Positions 1 to 18,837 of a stretch of 61,966 bases of DNA are shown in pieces. The first letter of the stretch is position 1; each line of letters starts with the position of its first letter. This stretch comes from Paratrimastix pyriformis (Eukaryota; Preaxostyla; Paratrimastigidae). The notes under the pieces were generated by a model. The model did not search any database. It worked only from the letters and a program-made list of their open reading frames with translations, and was not told the DNA's origin. Position numbers and translations under genes: made by a program. The stretch covers positions 1 through 61,966 of the forward strand of contig JAPMOS010000177.1 of assembly GCA_027972325.1 (NCBI GenBank), read 5' to 3'.

Positions 1-221
1 CGACGGCGCATCCGGGCCCCCGTGCCACCGGGCGCCTCTCCCATCTCCTCGCTCTGGCCGCCCGGGCATCCCCTGGCCGTCCCGGGCTTCCTGCCGCCCC
101 GGGCATCCCGATGGCTGCACCTTCCCCAGGCCGTCCCCTCCGCCCAGCCGCCCCCGCCGCCCGGCGGCCAGCCAGCACGCCCCCACAGACGTTCCTTGTT
201 CCCAGCTCCTGATCTCATGCG

Positions 222-899
222 GTGGTGGCCAGTGCTTTCGTCTCCCGGTCTACTAAGGCGGCCCCGCGGGTGCCCGCTGCCAACCCCGGCCACCCCAGCG
301 GACCTCGCGTGGCGGCCTGTCCTCCCCAGCCTTGCCGGACCAGCCCCCGCGACACCCCGGTCTCCGACGTCTGCAACACCGCCGCAGGCTCCCGCGAGTG
401 CCCCCCTCTGGCCCCGGACTCCCACCACCTCCGGCGCCACCGGCCTGGACGCCACCAGGATCACTGGCACGCCCCTGTTCTCTACTTCCTGGCCAATCGC
501 CACCGACATCTGTACATCGGCTCCACCACCCACCTGACCCGGCGCTTCTGCCAGCACAACGGATGGTGCCGGAGGCGCACTGCAGACTTCCCGCGGCCGA
601 CCGTGGCGACTTGTCGCTGCCTGTTGGGACCTCTCCCTGGAGCGGACGCGCCGGCTGGAATCCCCACCGCGGGACTGCCACTTCAGGAAGCCCGTCACCA
701 TCTCCGCCGCGGTCTCCGCCCTTTGCACCCTCCTCACCCCAACTCGGCCTGTCCACCTCCACCTCATCTCCCCTGTCCGCTGCGGCATGGCCGGCGGTGG
801 CCGTGTCCGTCACCCAGGCCCCCTCCTCCACAGCTTCCCCGACTCGCCCCTCGCGGCCCCGCCAGTCAGCCGCCGTCGCCACCGCCGGGAGGTCGATGA
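222..899 (+). pseudogene. LINE A: GIY-YIG (SLX1-like) endonuclease region
   Basis: Frame 3 reads LYFLANRHRHLYIG followed by STTHLTRRFCQHNG. This is the two-strand GIY...YIG signature, then the conserved Arg and a QHNG motif typical of SLX1/UvrC-type GIY-YIG nucleases. The matching stretch in LINE B (YLLSDRRRHVYVG then RVLQHNGLLAGG) confirms the motif independently. GIY-YIG nucleases nick or cut DNA using Tyr, Arg, His and a downstream Glu. The downstream part here is out of frame or decayed, so the catalytic Glu cannot be placed. Upstream sequence is Pro/Ala-rich and uninformative. In Penelope-like elements a GIY-YIG domain is usual, but their RT and lack of a restriction-like endonuclease do not fit here. 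Confidence 0.75.
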
Positions 900-1439
900 G
901 CCGCCTGATCCTCCCTCGCCGGGCCCGGGGATCGGTGCCCCGGTCGCCCAGCCGCTCTCGAGGCCGAACAGGATGCACTGCGGGGCGCAGCGGGGCTGGA
1001 TCCCGAGCCATCCTCGCGACACTGGTCTCGGCCCTCGCCCGACGGACGCCCGCCCGCACCGCGCCACCACCCAAGCGGGCCAAACCACAGGTGGCTCAGG
1101 ACCCCTCCGCGTCGCCCTCCGGCAGACCTACAGGATTGCCGCCCTGCTCCGTGCCCAGGGGCTCTCAGTGCGCCGCCCTGGAATGCCCCGGCCCTCTATC
1201 GGGGTGGAGGCGCCCGGGCGGCCCTGGCCGCCGCTCGAGTCCGGGCCCGGAAGGCCGCCGAGAGTCGAAGGCCCGCCGGCAGCTGGCCTTGTTTTCGGCA
1301 ACCGCCGCAGGTTCTTCGCCTCGCTCTCCTCGGCCGAGGATGGCCGGCCCTCATGCCCGATCGCCTGGGAACAGATCAGCGAGCACCACCGACGAGAGGC
1401 CGCCTCTCGAGGCGGCCCGGCCCGACGCGGACATCCCTG

Positions 1440-2760
1440 GGCGGCCCTGGCCTCGGTCCCTTGACAGCAGCCGAGGTTGCCGCCCTGGAGGACGACATCA
1501 GCATGGACGAAGTGCGGGGCCAGGTCGCCCGCGGCCCGCACACTGCTCCGGGCGCAGACGGCGTGGGGATCGACGCCGTCAAGAGCCTTTCGAAGGAGGA
1601 GGCCTTCGCGTCGGCCTGTACCGCGCCTGCTGGCGGTCGAAGACCACCCCCGCCCGGTGGCGCACCTCGGAGGCGGTGCTTCTCCCCAAGAAGGGCAAGC
1701 CACCGGGGGAGATCAGCTCCTGGCGGCACATTGCGCTCTGCGACGTCCTGGCCAAGATCTATGGGGCGATCCTCGGCCAACGACTGACGGTGCTGCTCAC
1801 CGCGGCCGCCTCGCGGCCTCGCAACATGGCTTTGCCCAGGGCTTGGGCCCTTGCTCCACGTGTCGACCCTCCTGGCCACGCTGGAAAGCCGCAATCGGGC
1901 AAAGGCGCCGCTCAGGGTGGCGTTCATTGACCTGCGGAATGCCTTCGGCAGCGTGGAGCGGTGGGTCATCCGGAAAGGCCTCGAGCTTGCCCGCATCCCT
2001 GAGCACCTGCTGGCCGTGATCATGGAGATGCATCAGGGACTCCGGATGACCTGGCGCCTCCGGCCGGACGACGCCGAGGGCATCGCCCTGGACCGAGGCG
2101 TCCGACAAGGCGATTCGCTCTCACCAATCATATTTCTGCTGGCGGTCGACCCACTCCTTCGTTGGCTGGCGATGGCCGACCCAGCCCTGGGGACCTCGGC
2201 GCGGGGCTGGTCGAGGATCCCACGACCGCGGCAACAACCCAGGCATTTGCCGACGACATCGCACTCCTCGCGCCCAGCGACGCCGCCCTTGCCGTCCTCT
2301 GCCACCGGGTCGACGCCTTCCTGGCTTCAGGCACGCCAGTCGACCAACACCGACAAGTGCGCCCTGCTGGCAGTCGAAGGGGGTCAGCCGCACACCAGCG
2401 CCCGGGCACTCCTCCAAGGGAAGGCCATCCCAACACTGGGCTCCGCGGGGCCAGCGGATCCTACACCTACCTGGGCTACGACATCTCCCCGAGGGCCTCG
2501 CCGCCACGCACCTGCCGCGGGTGCTGGCCAACTGGGACAAGAGGCTGGCCCTGATCCACGGCTGCGCCCTCCCCCGCTGGCAAGGTGGAGGCCACAAAGC
2601 AATGGGCCCTTCCGACTTTGGTGTACGGCCTTACCGCCGCGTGCCCGTCGGCCGACCTGTGCGCCAAGCTCGAAGACACCCTGGCTCGCTATGCGGCGGC
2701 CTGGTTCACGGGCCGCCCCTGGGGACCGACAAGAAGTTCCTCCCCGGCGTCCCGCGGGCC
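1440..2760 (+). pseudogene. LINE A: reverse transcriptase domain
   Basis: LINE-type RT blocks are visible across several frames. SSWRHIALCDVLAKIYG (about 1,720-1,770) is block 2. AFIDLRNAFGSVERWVIRKG (about 1,920-1,980) holds the first catalytic Asp. RGVRQGDSLSPIIFLLAVD (about 2,095-2,150) is block B. QAFADDIALLAPSD (about 2,240-2,282) is the catalytic FADD block. YTYLGYDI (about 2,465) is the post-catalytic LGY block, and the thumb-like segment runs to about 2,750. The RT copies element RNA at the cut target (target-primed reverse transcription). Frame changes between blocks show decay. Confidence 0.9.
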
Positions 2761-3169
2761 TTCCTGTTCCTGCCCGGCCAGGGCCCCAGCCTCCCGCGCA
2801 TCGAAGCCACCCTGCGTCAGGCCCACCTGGGCCTGGTGGCCCGGCTCCTCAACCCCCGCCAGGTGGCCACTTCCTCGACCAATGGGCCCGCCCCGCCTTC
2901 GCCCGCGTCCTGGTGGCCGCCGCCCGCCCCTCACTCCCCAGCCCGCCGCCGCGCCGGTCCTGCGCCACGGAGATCGCCGTCCCTGAGGCCCTGTGGCAAT
3001 GGCTGGCGCACGACCAGGCCCGGCACGCCTACAGCCTCGTCCCCAACTCGGCGGCCAGGCTGGCTCCTCCGGAACCAGCTCGTCCGGGGGGCCACGTCTT
3101 CCGCAGGGGGCCGGCCACCGCGACCGCCGGAAGGAGCTCCGCCTGATGGGTCTCGCGGAGCTACCTTGC

Positions 3170-3600
3170 CGGCGGACTCGATACAGGTTTTCACGGACGG
3201 CTCCTTCGAGACCCGAGGGGGGCTCCTGAGGGGGCGCGGCCGCCGTCCTGATCCACCCCGACGGCAGAGCGGTGGCGCTCCGCCGCACGCTCCTGTGGCC
3301 CACCAGCAACGCACAGGCCGAGGTGGAGGCCATCCGCCTGGCCGCCGAGCTGCTCAGCAGGGAGCGGGTGCCACCGAGCCGAGCCATCCTGCTCCTCTCC
3401 GACAGCTCATACGCCCTCGGCGCCCTTTGCCGGTCCTGTGGCCTGTCTCAGTGCCAGCAGACCGTCCTCCGGATCCGCGACGAGCTGCTCTCCCGCTGGC
3501 CGCGCCTCCTCTGTCACCACGTCCCATCACACGCCGACGTCGCCGTCCCCATGCCCCCAACTGTGGGGAATCTGCAAGCTGACCGCCTGGCGGGAGGCCG
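3170..3600 (+). pseudogene. LINE A: RNase H domain
   Basis: The type I RNase H D-E-D-D set is present: VFTDGSFE (first Asp, about 3,187), NAQAEVEAIRLAAELL (Glu, about 3,310-3,355), ILLLSDSSYALGALC (second Asp, about 3,390-3,430) and NLQADRLAG (last Asp, about 3,568-3,595). CHHVPSHADV precedes the last block, as in many LINE RNases H. It would degrade the RNA strand of the cDNA hybrid. The first block is in a different frame from the remainder. Confidence 0.88.
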
Positions 3601-3796
3601 CGGCAGCAGACCCGCCGCCCCGCCACCAACCCCGGAAGCCTGCCGCCCCGCAACAGATCGGCCTCACCTGCCCAGCCCGCTCCGGTTCCGGCCATCAGGA
3701 CCGGTGGATGCGCCCTGCCGTTCCCTGCTCGACCGTTCACCACCGCCGCGGCCCGGGGTTCTGCCTTGCCCTCCAATGTGAGGAAGACAGCCGCGA

Positions 3797-4596
3797 GTGG
3801 CTACAGCGCCGGAGCATGGCCTCATCGGGGTGACCCTCGACACACTCGAGCAGAAGCTGGCCTCGGCGGCCTGGCGGCAGCTCGCGGCCCCGCCTGGAAG
3901 GTGCGCCGCCTCGTCTGGCTGCTCTTTGGCACGTTCCCCACCCTGGCAACCATCCGCGCCCTCTACGCGGGCCAGGGGCGCTGCCTGGACCACACCCTGC
4001 CCGCTCTGCCACGGGGCCCCAGAGACCATGGCCCACCTGCTGTCGGCCTGCGGCAGGTTCCACCACTACTACACGGCCAGGCACGACCGTGCCGTCCGCC
4101 GCCTGTGGGCCTGGTTCGGCGTGGGACGCCTGGGTGATCCGGCACTACCTGGGCGTCTCGGCAACCAACCGTCAGCCGGCCCTCCCGCAACCCCTGCTGG
4201 ATGAGATCCCAGCGGCCTTCCGAGACCTGCACCCGGACCTGGTCCTGCAGTCTCGGGCCCCGACGGCGCCTGGTGGCTCGTGGACGTGGCCATCACAGGG
4301 GCGACAGCCAGGTTGGCCCGCCCTGGCAGCGGGAAAAGCCACCCACTACGCCGAGCTTTGTCGGTCGATCTCGAAAGCCACCGGGCAACCCTGCCGCGTG
4401 GTCCCGGTCGTCCTCTCGGCGCGGGGAGTCGTCCCTCGGGCGCTGCAGGCCCTCTCGGACCACCCCGGCCTCCCCGCCTGAGATCCGGCTGGGCCTCCAG
4501 AAGTGCCTCTCCTCCCTCGCCACCCTGCTCGTGCGCGACGCCCTGGCCCTGATGACCATGCGGAACAGGGCGGCTGCCGACGAGCCGCACCCCTGA
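3797..4596 (+). pseudogene. LINE A: CCHC zinc knuckle and R2-type restriction-like endonuclease
   Basis: CPLCHGAPETMAHLLSAC (about 4,000-4,055) is the C-x2-C-x8-H-x4-C knuckle that precedes the endonuclease in R2/NeSL-type LINEs. HPDLVLQSRAP (about 4,229), WWLVDVAIT in the next frame (about 4,270-4,296) and a downstream GK-x-HY-type lysine reproduce the PD-(D/E)xK core. The tail TLLVRDALALMTMRNR ends at a stop at 4,594-4,596. This domain nicks target DNA in R2-like elements. Presence of this nuclease and GIY-YIG in one element is the unusual point. Confidence 0.85.
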
Positions 4597-4801
4597 CGGC
4601 ACCCCGCCCCGCCCCACCCCCGCCGCCCCCCTATCACCCACCCACTGGGGCTCCGCTCGCCGCGGCTGCCCCGGCCGAGGAGGGCCCAACACGAGGTCAT
4701 TAGGCCCAGGGCCCCCATCGGAACGTGTAACGCGCGACGCGAAGGCGGGAGTAAAGTTTCTCTTCGCCTGCGTCCTCGCAAATACACAGCATGTCTCTCT
4801 C
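4597..4801 (+). other. LINE A 3' UTR with conserved terminal segment
   Basis: The untranslated tail ends in CGCCTGCGTCCTCGCAAAT followed by ACACAGCATGTCTCTCTC. The same terminal block closes LINE C (about 32,215-32,250), the inverted fragment at 32,298-32,402 and, with changes, LINE B (about 50,925-51,010). Conservation across otherwise divergent copies fits a 3'-end RNA recognised by the element's own RT (inference from LINE biology). Confidence 0.75.
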
Positions 4802-5309
<508 letters not shown>

Positions 5310-5310
5310 A

Positions 5311-5380
<70 letters not shown>

Positions 5381-5409
5381 CTGGATGATGATGACGACGA
5401 CTTGGATGA

Positions 5410-5443
<34 letters not shown>

Positions 5444-5535
5444 GGTGGTGGTGGTGGTGGTGGTGGTGGTGATGATGATGATGATGACGACGACGATTGG
5501 CTGATGATGATGATGATGATCGAACGATGGTGATG
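5311..5535 (+). repeat. Compound (ATG)n / (GGT)n / (GAC) microsatellite
   Basis: A run of ATG triplets to about 5,380 is followed by GAC/ATG variants, about 13 GGT triplets (about 5,428-5,470) and more ATG. It lies about 100 bp upstream of the first recognised exon of the next gene. Confidence 0.95.
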
Positions 5536-5640
5536 ATTGGATGAAGGCACATCCACACATTGCCAAATCATTCTGTGATGGTGTTTGTGTGTGTGGACAG
5601 GCACCTTTGCCTGCCGTCGCCAACCGCCCCTCACAGGCAA

Positions 5641-14314
<8,674 letters not shown>

Positions 14315-14513
14315 GGTTCTTTTCAGATTGAAGCCCCAAAAAAGTGGCAGCGGCTCGGGAGTGGGCAGACGCGGATGGCTCTCATGCGCCAGGAGGGGTT
14401 TGTCGTGGAACAAACTTCTGTGGTTGCATTTTGCGAAGGATCTGATCCGCTTTTTTCAAATTGAAATGCCAAAAAAAGTGTGAAACCCACCGAGGTTATT
14501 ACCTTTGAGGAGA

Positions 14514-15425
14514 ATGACTTGTTGGAAGTGCCTCCTTGGCGGGGCTTTTCTTTTCTATGTTCTCATTAAAATCATCCGGCGAGTCTGGGCTCGTTTGAAT
14601 AAGCCCAGCACTCGTTGGAGCGACCATGTTCTTCCCCACGGTCCCCTTGAAAAGATCGCCGAGGGACTCTATATGGTTGAAGGCGCGCTTCCGCATATGG
14701 GTCTCCGCCGTAAGATGATTATCTATCAATTTGAACAGGTTTGGCTCGTCATCTTGTTCCGAACTTGACAAACAAATTTGTTTTAGGGAGGGCTGCTCAT
14801 CCACAGCCCCATCGCCCTGAACGAGGAGGGAATGCGCGCTGTTGAGGCACTGGGGGAACCCCGCATGTGTGTTGTTCCGAACTCTTCTCACCGTCTCGAC
14901 GGCGGCGTTTGGAAGCTCCGCTACCCTCGCATGTTCCTGATGTGGTCTGACGCACGTTCGGCACACGTTTTTCATTTCCTTGGCACTGCCCACTCCAGCC
15001 CGCGTGCTGCTCGTCTCGCTGTACAAACGATGTACAAGGTCGACGGACTTGTCGAGGACTATCTCAAGTTTGATGGAGTCCAGATCCACCTGCCCCCCAA
15101 TGGTGGTCGGGAACTGATTTATGAGCTCACCTATCGTGATGGGAGCAACCGGAAGGCTCTGGTGTGCGCCGACTCATGGTTCAACCTTCCCAAGCCCCTT
15201 CCTGGCCTGATGGGCAAGCTGATGGGTCACACTGGTTTCGGTGTGACTCGTGTGGGGATGTTCTTTGTGACCATTTCCCGCCAGCGCCGCGCGATGGCAG
15301 CTTTTATGAGGAAATTGGCCGATATCCCCAAGCTGAGTGCCATCCTCGTCGCACACGGCGACCCCGTCCTCGAGGGATGCCGCGAGGCTCTCCTCTCGGC
15401 CGCTGCGCGAGTTAGTGCCCAGTAA
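14514..15425 (+). CDS. DUF4336 / metallo-beta-lactamase-like protein with N-terminal membrane anchor, two exons
   Basis: Exon 1 (14,514-14,739) starts MTCWKC and has a hydrophobic anchor of about 15 residues (LLGGAFLFYVLIKII). It ends at a GTTTGG donor. Exon 2 runs from about 14,788 to the TAA at 15,423. Motifs match the DUF4336 family: EGLYMVEGAL, LLIHSPIALNEEGMRAV, a VVPNSSHRLDGGVW block in place of the classical HxHxDH, CADSWFN and a closing VAHGDPV. Family members adopt the metallo-hydrolase fold, but the reaction is unknown. The gene follows the reductase stop by about 200 bp on the same strand. I see no sign of decay. Confidence 0.82.
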
Positions 15426-15623
15426 TGAACACATTCTCTGTTTTTCTCGGCGTTTGCCGGATGATTCGAACGATTTCCCCGTCATGCCGTTGTTCTGCTC
15501 AGCGGCGCTGGCCAAATAGTGTGGCAAGAACCCCGTGACATTTTGGCTGTCCTCGAATAATTAGCCCTAAGGTGGTTTTCTCGTTTCCCGATTCACCCTC
15601 GACCAACATTTCTTCATTAGGCG

Positions 15624-16043
15624 ATGCAGGAGGGTAGTTCTACTCCAGGGACCAGCGCGCCACCTGCCCCCATTCCCCAGCTTCACATCCCCCCGCAGCA
15701 GCCTTCTCCAGGATCTCTCGTAACCACGAGCCCGATGAAGGCACCAGGATATAGTGGCCTCTTTCCGACCGCTCCACTTGCTTCTCCGATCCATCCATCA
15801 TCTCCTTCGCACTCCCTGACCGCAGCCCTTACGGTTGAGTACTCCTTCCAGTTGAACCATTCTGCCAAACCCACCAGCCCCTTTCTTTTACGTGCTGGAG
15901 GAACCGAAAACAATTTAATCAATACCAGCTTTTTTCAGGATCTTTCCTCACCATGTCTGCCCCCCGGACACTCTTTCCTGGAAGTCTTTTCCCATTCGAT
16001 TAGTACAAATCATTCCCGCCGAGTCATTTCGGAGTTGGGGTGA
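15624..16043 (+). CDS. Possible small Pro/Ser-rich protein
   Basis: A 139-codon open frame starts with ATG at 15,624, just after a pyrimidine tract and TAG that could be a 5'-UTR intron acceptor. The product is Pro/Ser/Thr-rich with no recognisable domain, and its last part may be non-coding. It lies between the DUF4336 gene and the macro gene, and the frame ends a few bases before the latter's ATG. It could equally be leader or promoter sequence of the macro gene. Confidence 0.3.
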   Translation: MQEGSSTPGTSAPPAPIPQLHIPPQQPSPGSLVTTSPMKAPGYSGLFPTAPLASPIHPSSPSHSLTAALTVEYSFQLNHSAKPTSPFLLRAGGTENNLINTSFFQDLSSPCLPPGHSFLEVFSHSISTNHSRRVISELG

Positions 16044-16132
16044 CTATGTCAGCTCCTTTACCGGTCCGTCGCCATGATCGCACACCCACTGACCACCCAC
16101 CCCACGCGCGCACACCAGCTGCTGAGCGGCAA
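16005..16132 (+). repeat. Leader/first-exon segment duplicated in inverse near 30.9 kb
   Basis: From the CCGCCGAGTCATTTCGG block through the short first exon and intron to CAGCTGCTGAGCG, this segment matches the minus strand of 30,905-31,020 with few differences, apart from a variable stretch inside the intron. Confidence 0.85.
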
Positions 16133-17784
16133 AAGCTTCTGGAAAAGTCATTACCCTCCAGGTTCGCCAACCTGGGGTTCTTCCTCCCCGAGGGGCTGCG
16201 GGAGTACACCATCAACACCGACGTGAACCACCGGATTGCCCTGGTGCAGGGCGACATCTCCGCGGTGCAGTGCGATGCCATCGTCAATGTCACCGACGAG
16301 GGGATGAGCTCAGATGCACTCAGTCCGTCCTCCCCACTCCCCAAACGCCCCAGATGCGACACTCTCCCCCGTTGTTCCCTCCTCCATGCCCAGCCACTCA
16401 GGTCCTGCTGAACCGGGGGGGCGTCCGCTTTCGGAAAGAATTCAAAGGGCTCGCGCTGAACACGGGCGATGTCAAAGTCACCAAAGGCTTCCACCTCCCC
16501 TGCCAGGGTCCGTCGCACCTGCCATTCCGTTCTGGACGGTCTCCTGCCCGGGGGCGGGGCAGGACGCTGCCTCGTACATGTCCACATCTCCCGCTGCCTC
16601 TCCGAGAAGTCCCCCTCCCCCTCCATCCCTCCCTCCCTCCCCACCTCCCTCCCTCCCCCCCACACACCTCCCAGGTGGAGAGGGTCCCGAGGGCGTGAAT
16701 GCGACTGCCCAAACATCGTCACCACCGGCAACCAGTCATCATCCAGTCATAATCCTCACCCAATCATCAGCCAATCATCACCCAATCATCCCCCCCCCCC
16801 CCCCCCCCACCACCGCCGCTCCATTCTGCTTCATAGCCATCATCCACACGGCCGTCCCGCGGACCGAGTCGCCAACCCTCTTGCGGACGTGCTACGACAA
16901 CTGCTTCACCACATTCCGCGACCTGCACTTGAAGACGCTCGTCCGCCCCCCCCCCCCCCCCCCCCCCCCCTTGCCTGCTCCTCGTCCGTCCGCCCAGGTT
17001 TCTCATCCCCCTCGCATCGTCCGCTCGTCCTTCCCAGGCGTTGCCAGTCTTCTGCCCCGAGGCCTACCCCGTGACCCAGATGCAGGCCCGCTACCCGCTG
17101 ATCCCGTCCGTCCACATCTGCCTCCGCTGCGCCCGCAGGTTCCTCAACGAGAACTGGAGCAAGGTCCGTGCCCCGTCCCTGCCCAGTGAACCAGAAGGAG
17201 CCCCAGCGGAGCCGCGACACAGAGCGTCTTAGGATGCGCCGTTCACTCACTCCGTCCTCTGTGTCTTCAGGTATCCACGATCATCCTCGTTGCGAGTAAC
17301 CCGCGCGAATTCGACGTTTACCAGGAGCTGCTCATGGACTATTTCCCCTGCCCGCCGCCTCCGCCGCCGCCTCCGCCGCCACCGCCCGCGCCCAAGGTCT
17401 GCCTGCATCCCGTTCGTTCGACCCGGTCCTCACGCGACCCAACAACAGCCTGTGGTCAAAAAGGGCAAGAAGGGCAAGAAGGGCAAGAAGGGCAAGAAGG
17501 GCAAGAAGGGCAAGAAGGGCAAGAAGGGCACCCGGACTGCGGCGAGCCCCGATGAGGACGAGGCAGTGGCAGCTGCCACCCCGGCCCCGGCCACCCCGCC
17601 GCCCGACCAGCCCACGGCGGAGGGGGCTCCAGTCGCGCCGGGAGCCGATCCCGCCCAGCCTGCCCCGGCCGGCACTGAGGGCGACGCGGAGGCCGAAGGC
17701 GATGGGGGAGGGGACGAGGGAGGGGGCGAGGGAGAGGGCGGCGAGGGCGAGGGGGGCGATGATGACGCAGAGGATGACCTTTGA
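16047..17784 (+). CDS. Macro-domain protein with Pro-rich, Lys-Gly repeat and acidic tail, about 7 exons
   Basis: Macro domains bind or hydrolyse ADP-ribose. Exon 1 encodes only MSAPLP. The next gives RIALVQGDISAVQCDAIVNV, the diagnostic macro entry. Then come RGGVRFRKEF, GDVKVTKGFHLPC, HTAVPRTESPTLLRTCYDNC, and SVHICLRCARRFLNENW with VSTIILVASNPREFDVY, which resembles GDAP2-type macro domains. The C terminus holds a run of about 12 Pro (about 17,350), about eight KGK units (17,458-17,530) and a Glu/Asp/Gly-rich tail ending at the TGA at 17,782. Introns carry GTCCG or GTCTG donors, and two contain long C runs. The usual GGG loop after the Asn is poorly conserved, so catalysis is uncertain. 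Its first 115 bp recur inverted near 30.9 kb. Confidence 0.82.
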
Positions 17785-18837
17785 TTCGTGGCTTCGGATG
17801 GGGTCCAGGCCGTCCGCTCGAGCAGTCACGATGGGCCTCCCCGAGGACGGAGGATCCTGACCGTGAATAGCGATCGTAACCGCTCTTTTTGTCTCGTCCT
17901 CGCTGGTGCCGTCCCAACACGGGTCCTTGCTGCCTCCATCCACACGATCGACCCGCGGCACCCGGGGTCCTGTGCTGGGGTGCGGCTGGCTGGGCGGACT
18001 TCGAGTTGATGTGTACCATACCGAGACGCCTACCGGTGGCCGACCGGGCTTTTTGGCAGTCTTGGCCAGTCTGGGGTGTGGTGGTCCAGAGAAGATCCCC
18101 CCCCCCCCCCCCCCCCCCCCCCGGGCAGGACAGAAAGAACGGGCAACCAAACTGATGCGCAACGAGTCAGCGGAATATTGATGCCCCCCGCAGTTGTCGA
18201 ACGGTCCCGCTCTTTTTCCCGTGATAATGTAAATGACCCGCTGGGGCAATACTCAATCCGGACTCCTCTTTTTGAATTTTCGCTTTTTTTGAGCTGTCCT
18301 CGGACTCTCCTCCTGACGAACGCCTGGACACGGCGGCGCACTCGCGTCGATCTCCCGAGTCCGAACCACAGCTTACACAGACGGATGCACCAAGCCGATC
18401 GGTCGAGGTCTCTCCTGCATTTCGTTCGACCTCTTCTCAATTTGCGCAGTCCATCATTTTTTCACCAGATGAGCCCCCTCCGTTCTCACTGCAAGCAGAC
18501 TCTTTTGCTGGTCCGTTTTTTGTTGGATTCCACGGGCATTTTTTTTCTATTAATAATCACTGACACTTTGGGGGAAAAAAAGAGATTGAGAACTAGACAA
18601 AACCTCACCACGCCCCACACAGCTCACCCACGCACACGGTCCCCGTCCAGCCTGTTTTTTGTTTTTTCTCCTTCGAATTGATCAAACAACGCACTCAAAA
18701 AACTGGATTGGGAAAAACAAGATTCTTTTTTGGCACAGCGGGGACGAGATTGAACAAACTCCACCACATCATGTACTCCTGGTCGCCAACCCGCTTCGGT
18801 CGCGCGACCTCGCCTTCCCACGGCTTGTGGGTCAGGA
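17785..18837. other. Intergenic region with a long C run
   Basis: About 1 kb lies between the macro gene stop and the next plausible start. It contains a run of about 24 C at 18,098-18,121 and T-rich tracts. I see no convincing exon. Confidence 0.55.

Larger units (their letters stand above)
1..4801 (+). mobile_element. LINE A: degraded non-LTR retrotransposon with GIY-YIG, RT, RNase H, CCHC and restriction-like endonuclease
   Basis: The coding remnants lie in order on the plus strand: GIY-YIG near 475, reverse transcriptase about 1,450-2,750, RNase H about 3,170-3,600, CCHC knuckle about 4,000 and restriction-like endonuclease about 4,225-4,420. The ORF closes at 4,596, followed by about 200 bp of 3' UTR and a (CAT)n tail. 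Neighbouring domains sit in different reading frames, so the copy carries many small indels and is inactive. The 5' end lies before the window. LINE B (57,051-50,925, minus) has the same architecture, and copy C (31,196-32,250) is nearly identical to the last 1 kb. There are no LTRs. RNase H plus an R2-type C-terminal nuclease places it near the Dualen/R2 side of LINE diversity (inference). Confidence 0.9.

Noticed and set aside
253-1083. Large antisense frames in LINE A and LINE B
   Set aside because: High GC makes stops rare on both strands; the antisense products are low-complexity Arg/Gly/Pro without motifs.
222-4596. Penelope-like element as the source of the GIY-YIG
   Set aside because: The RT has LINE blocks, RNase H and an R2-type CCHC plus restriction-like nuclease follow, and a second divergent copy keeps the same order.
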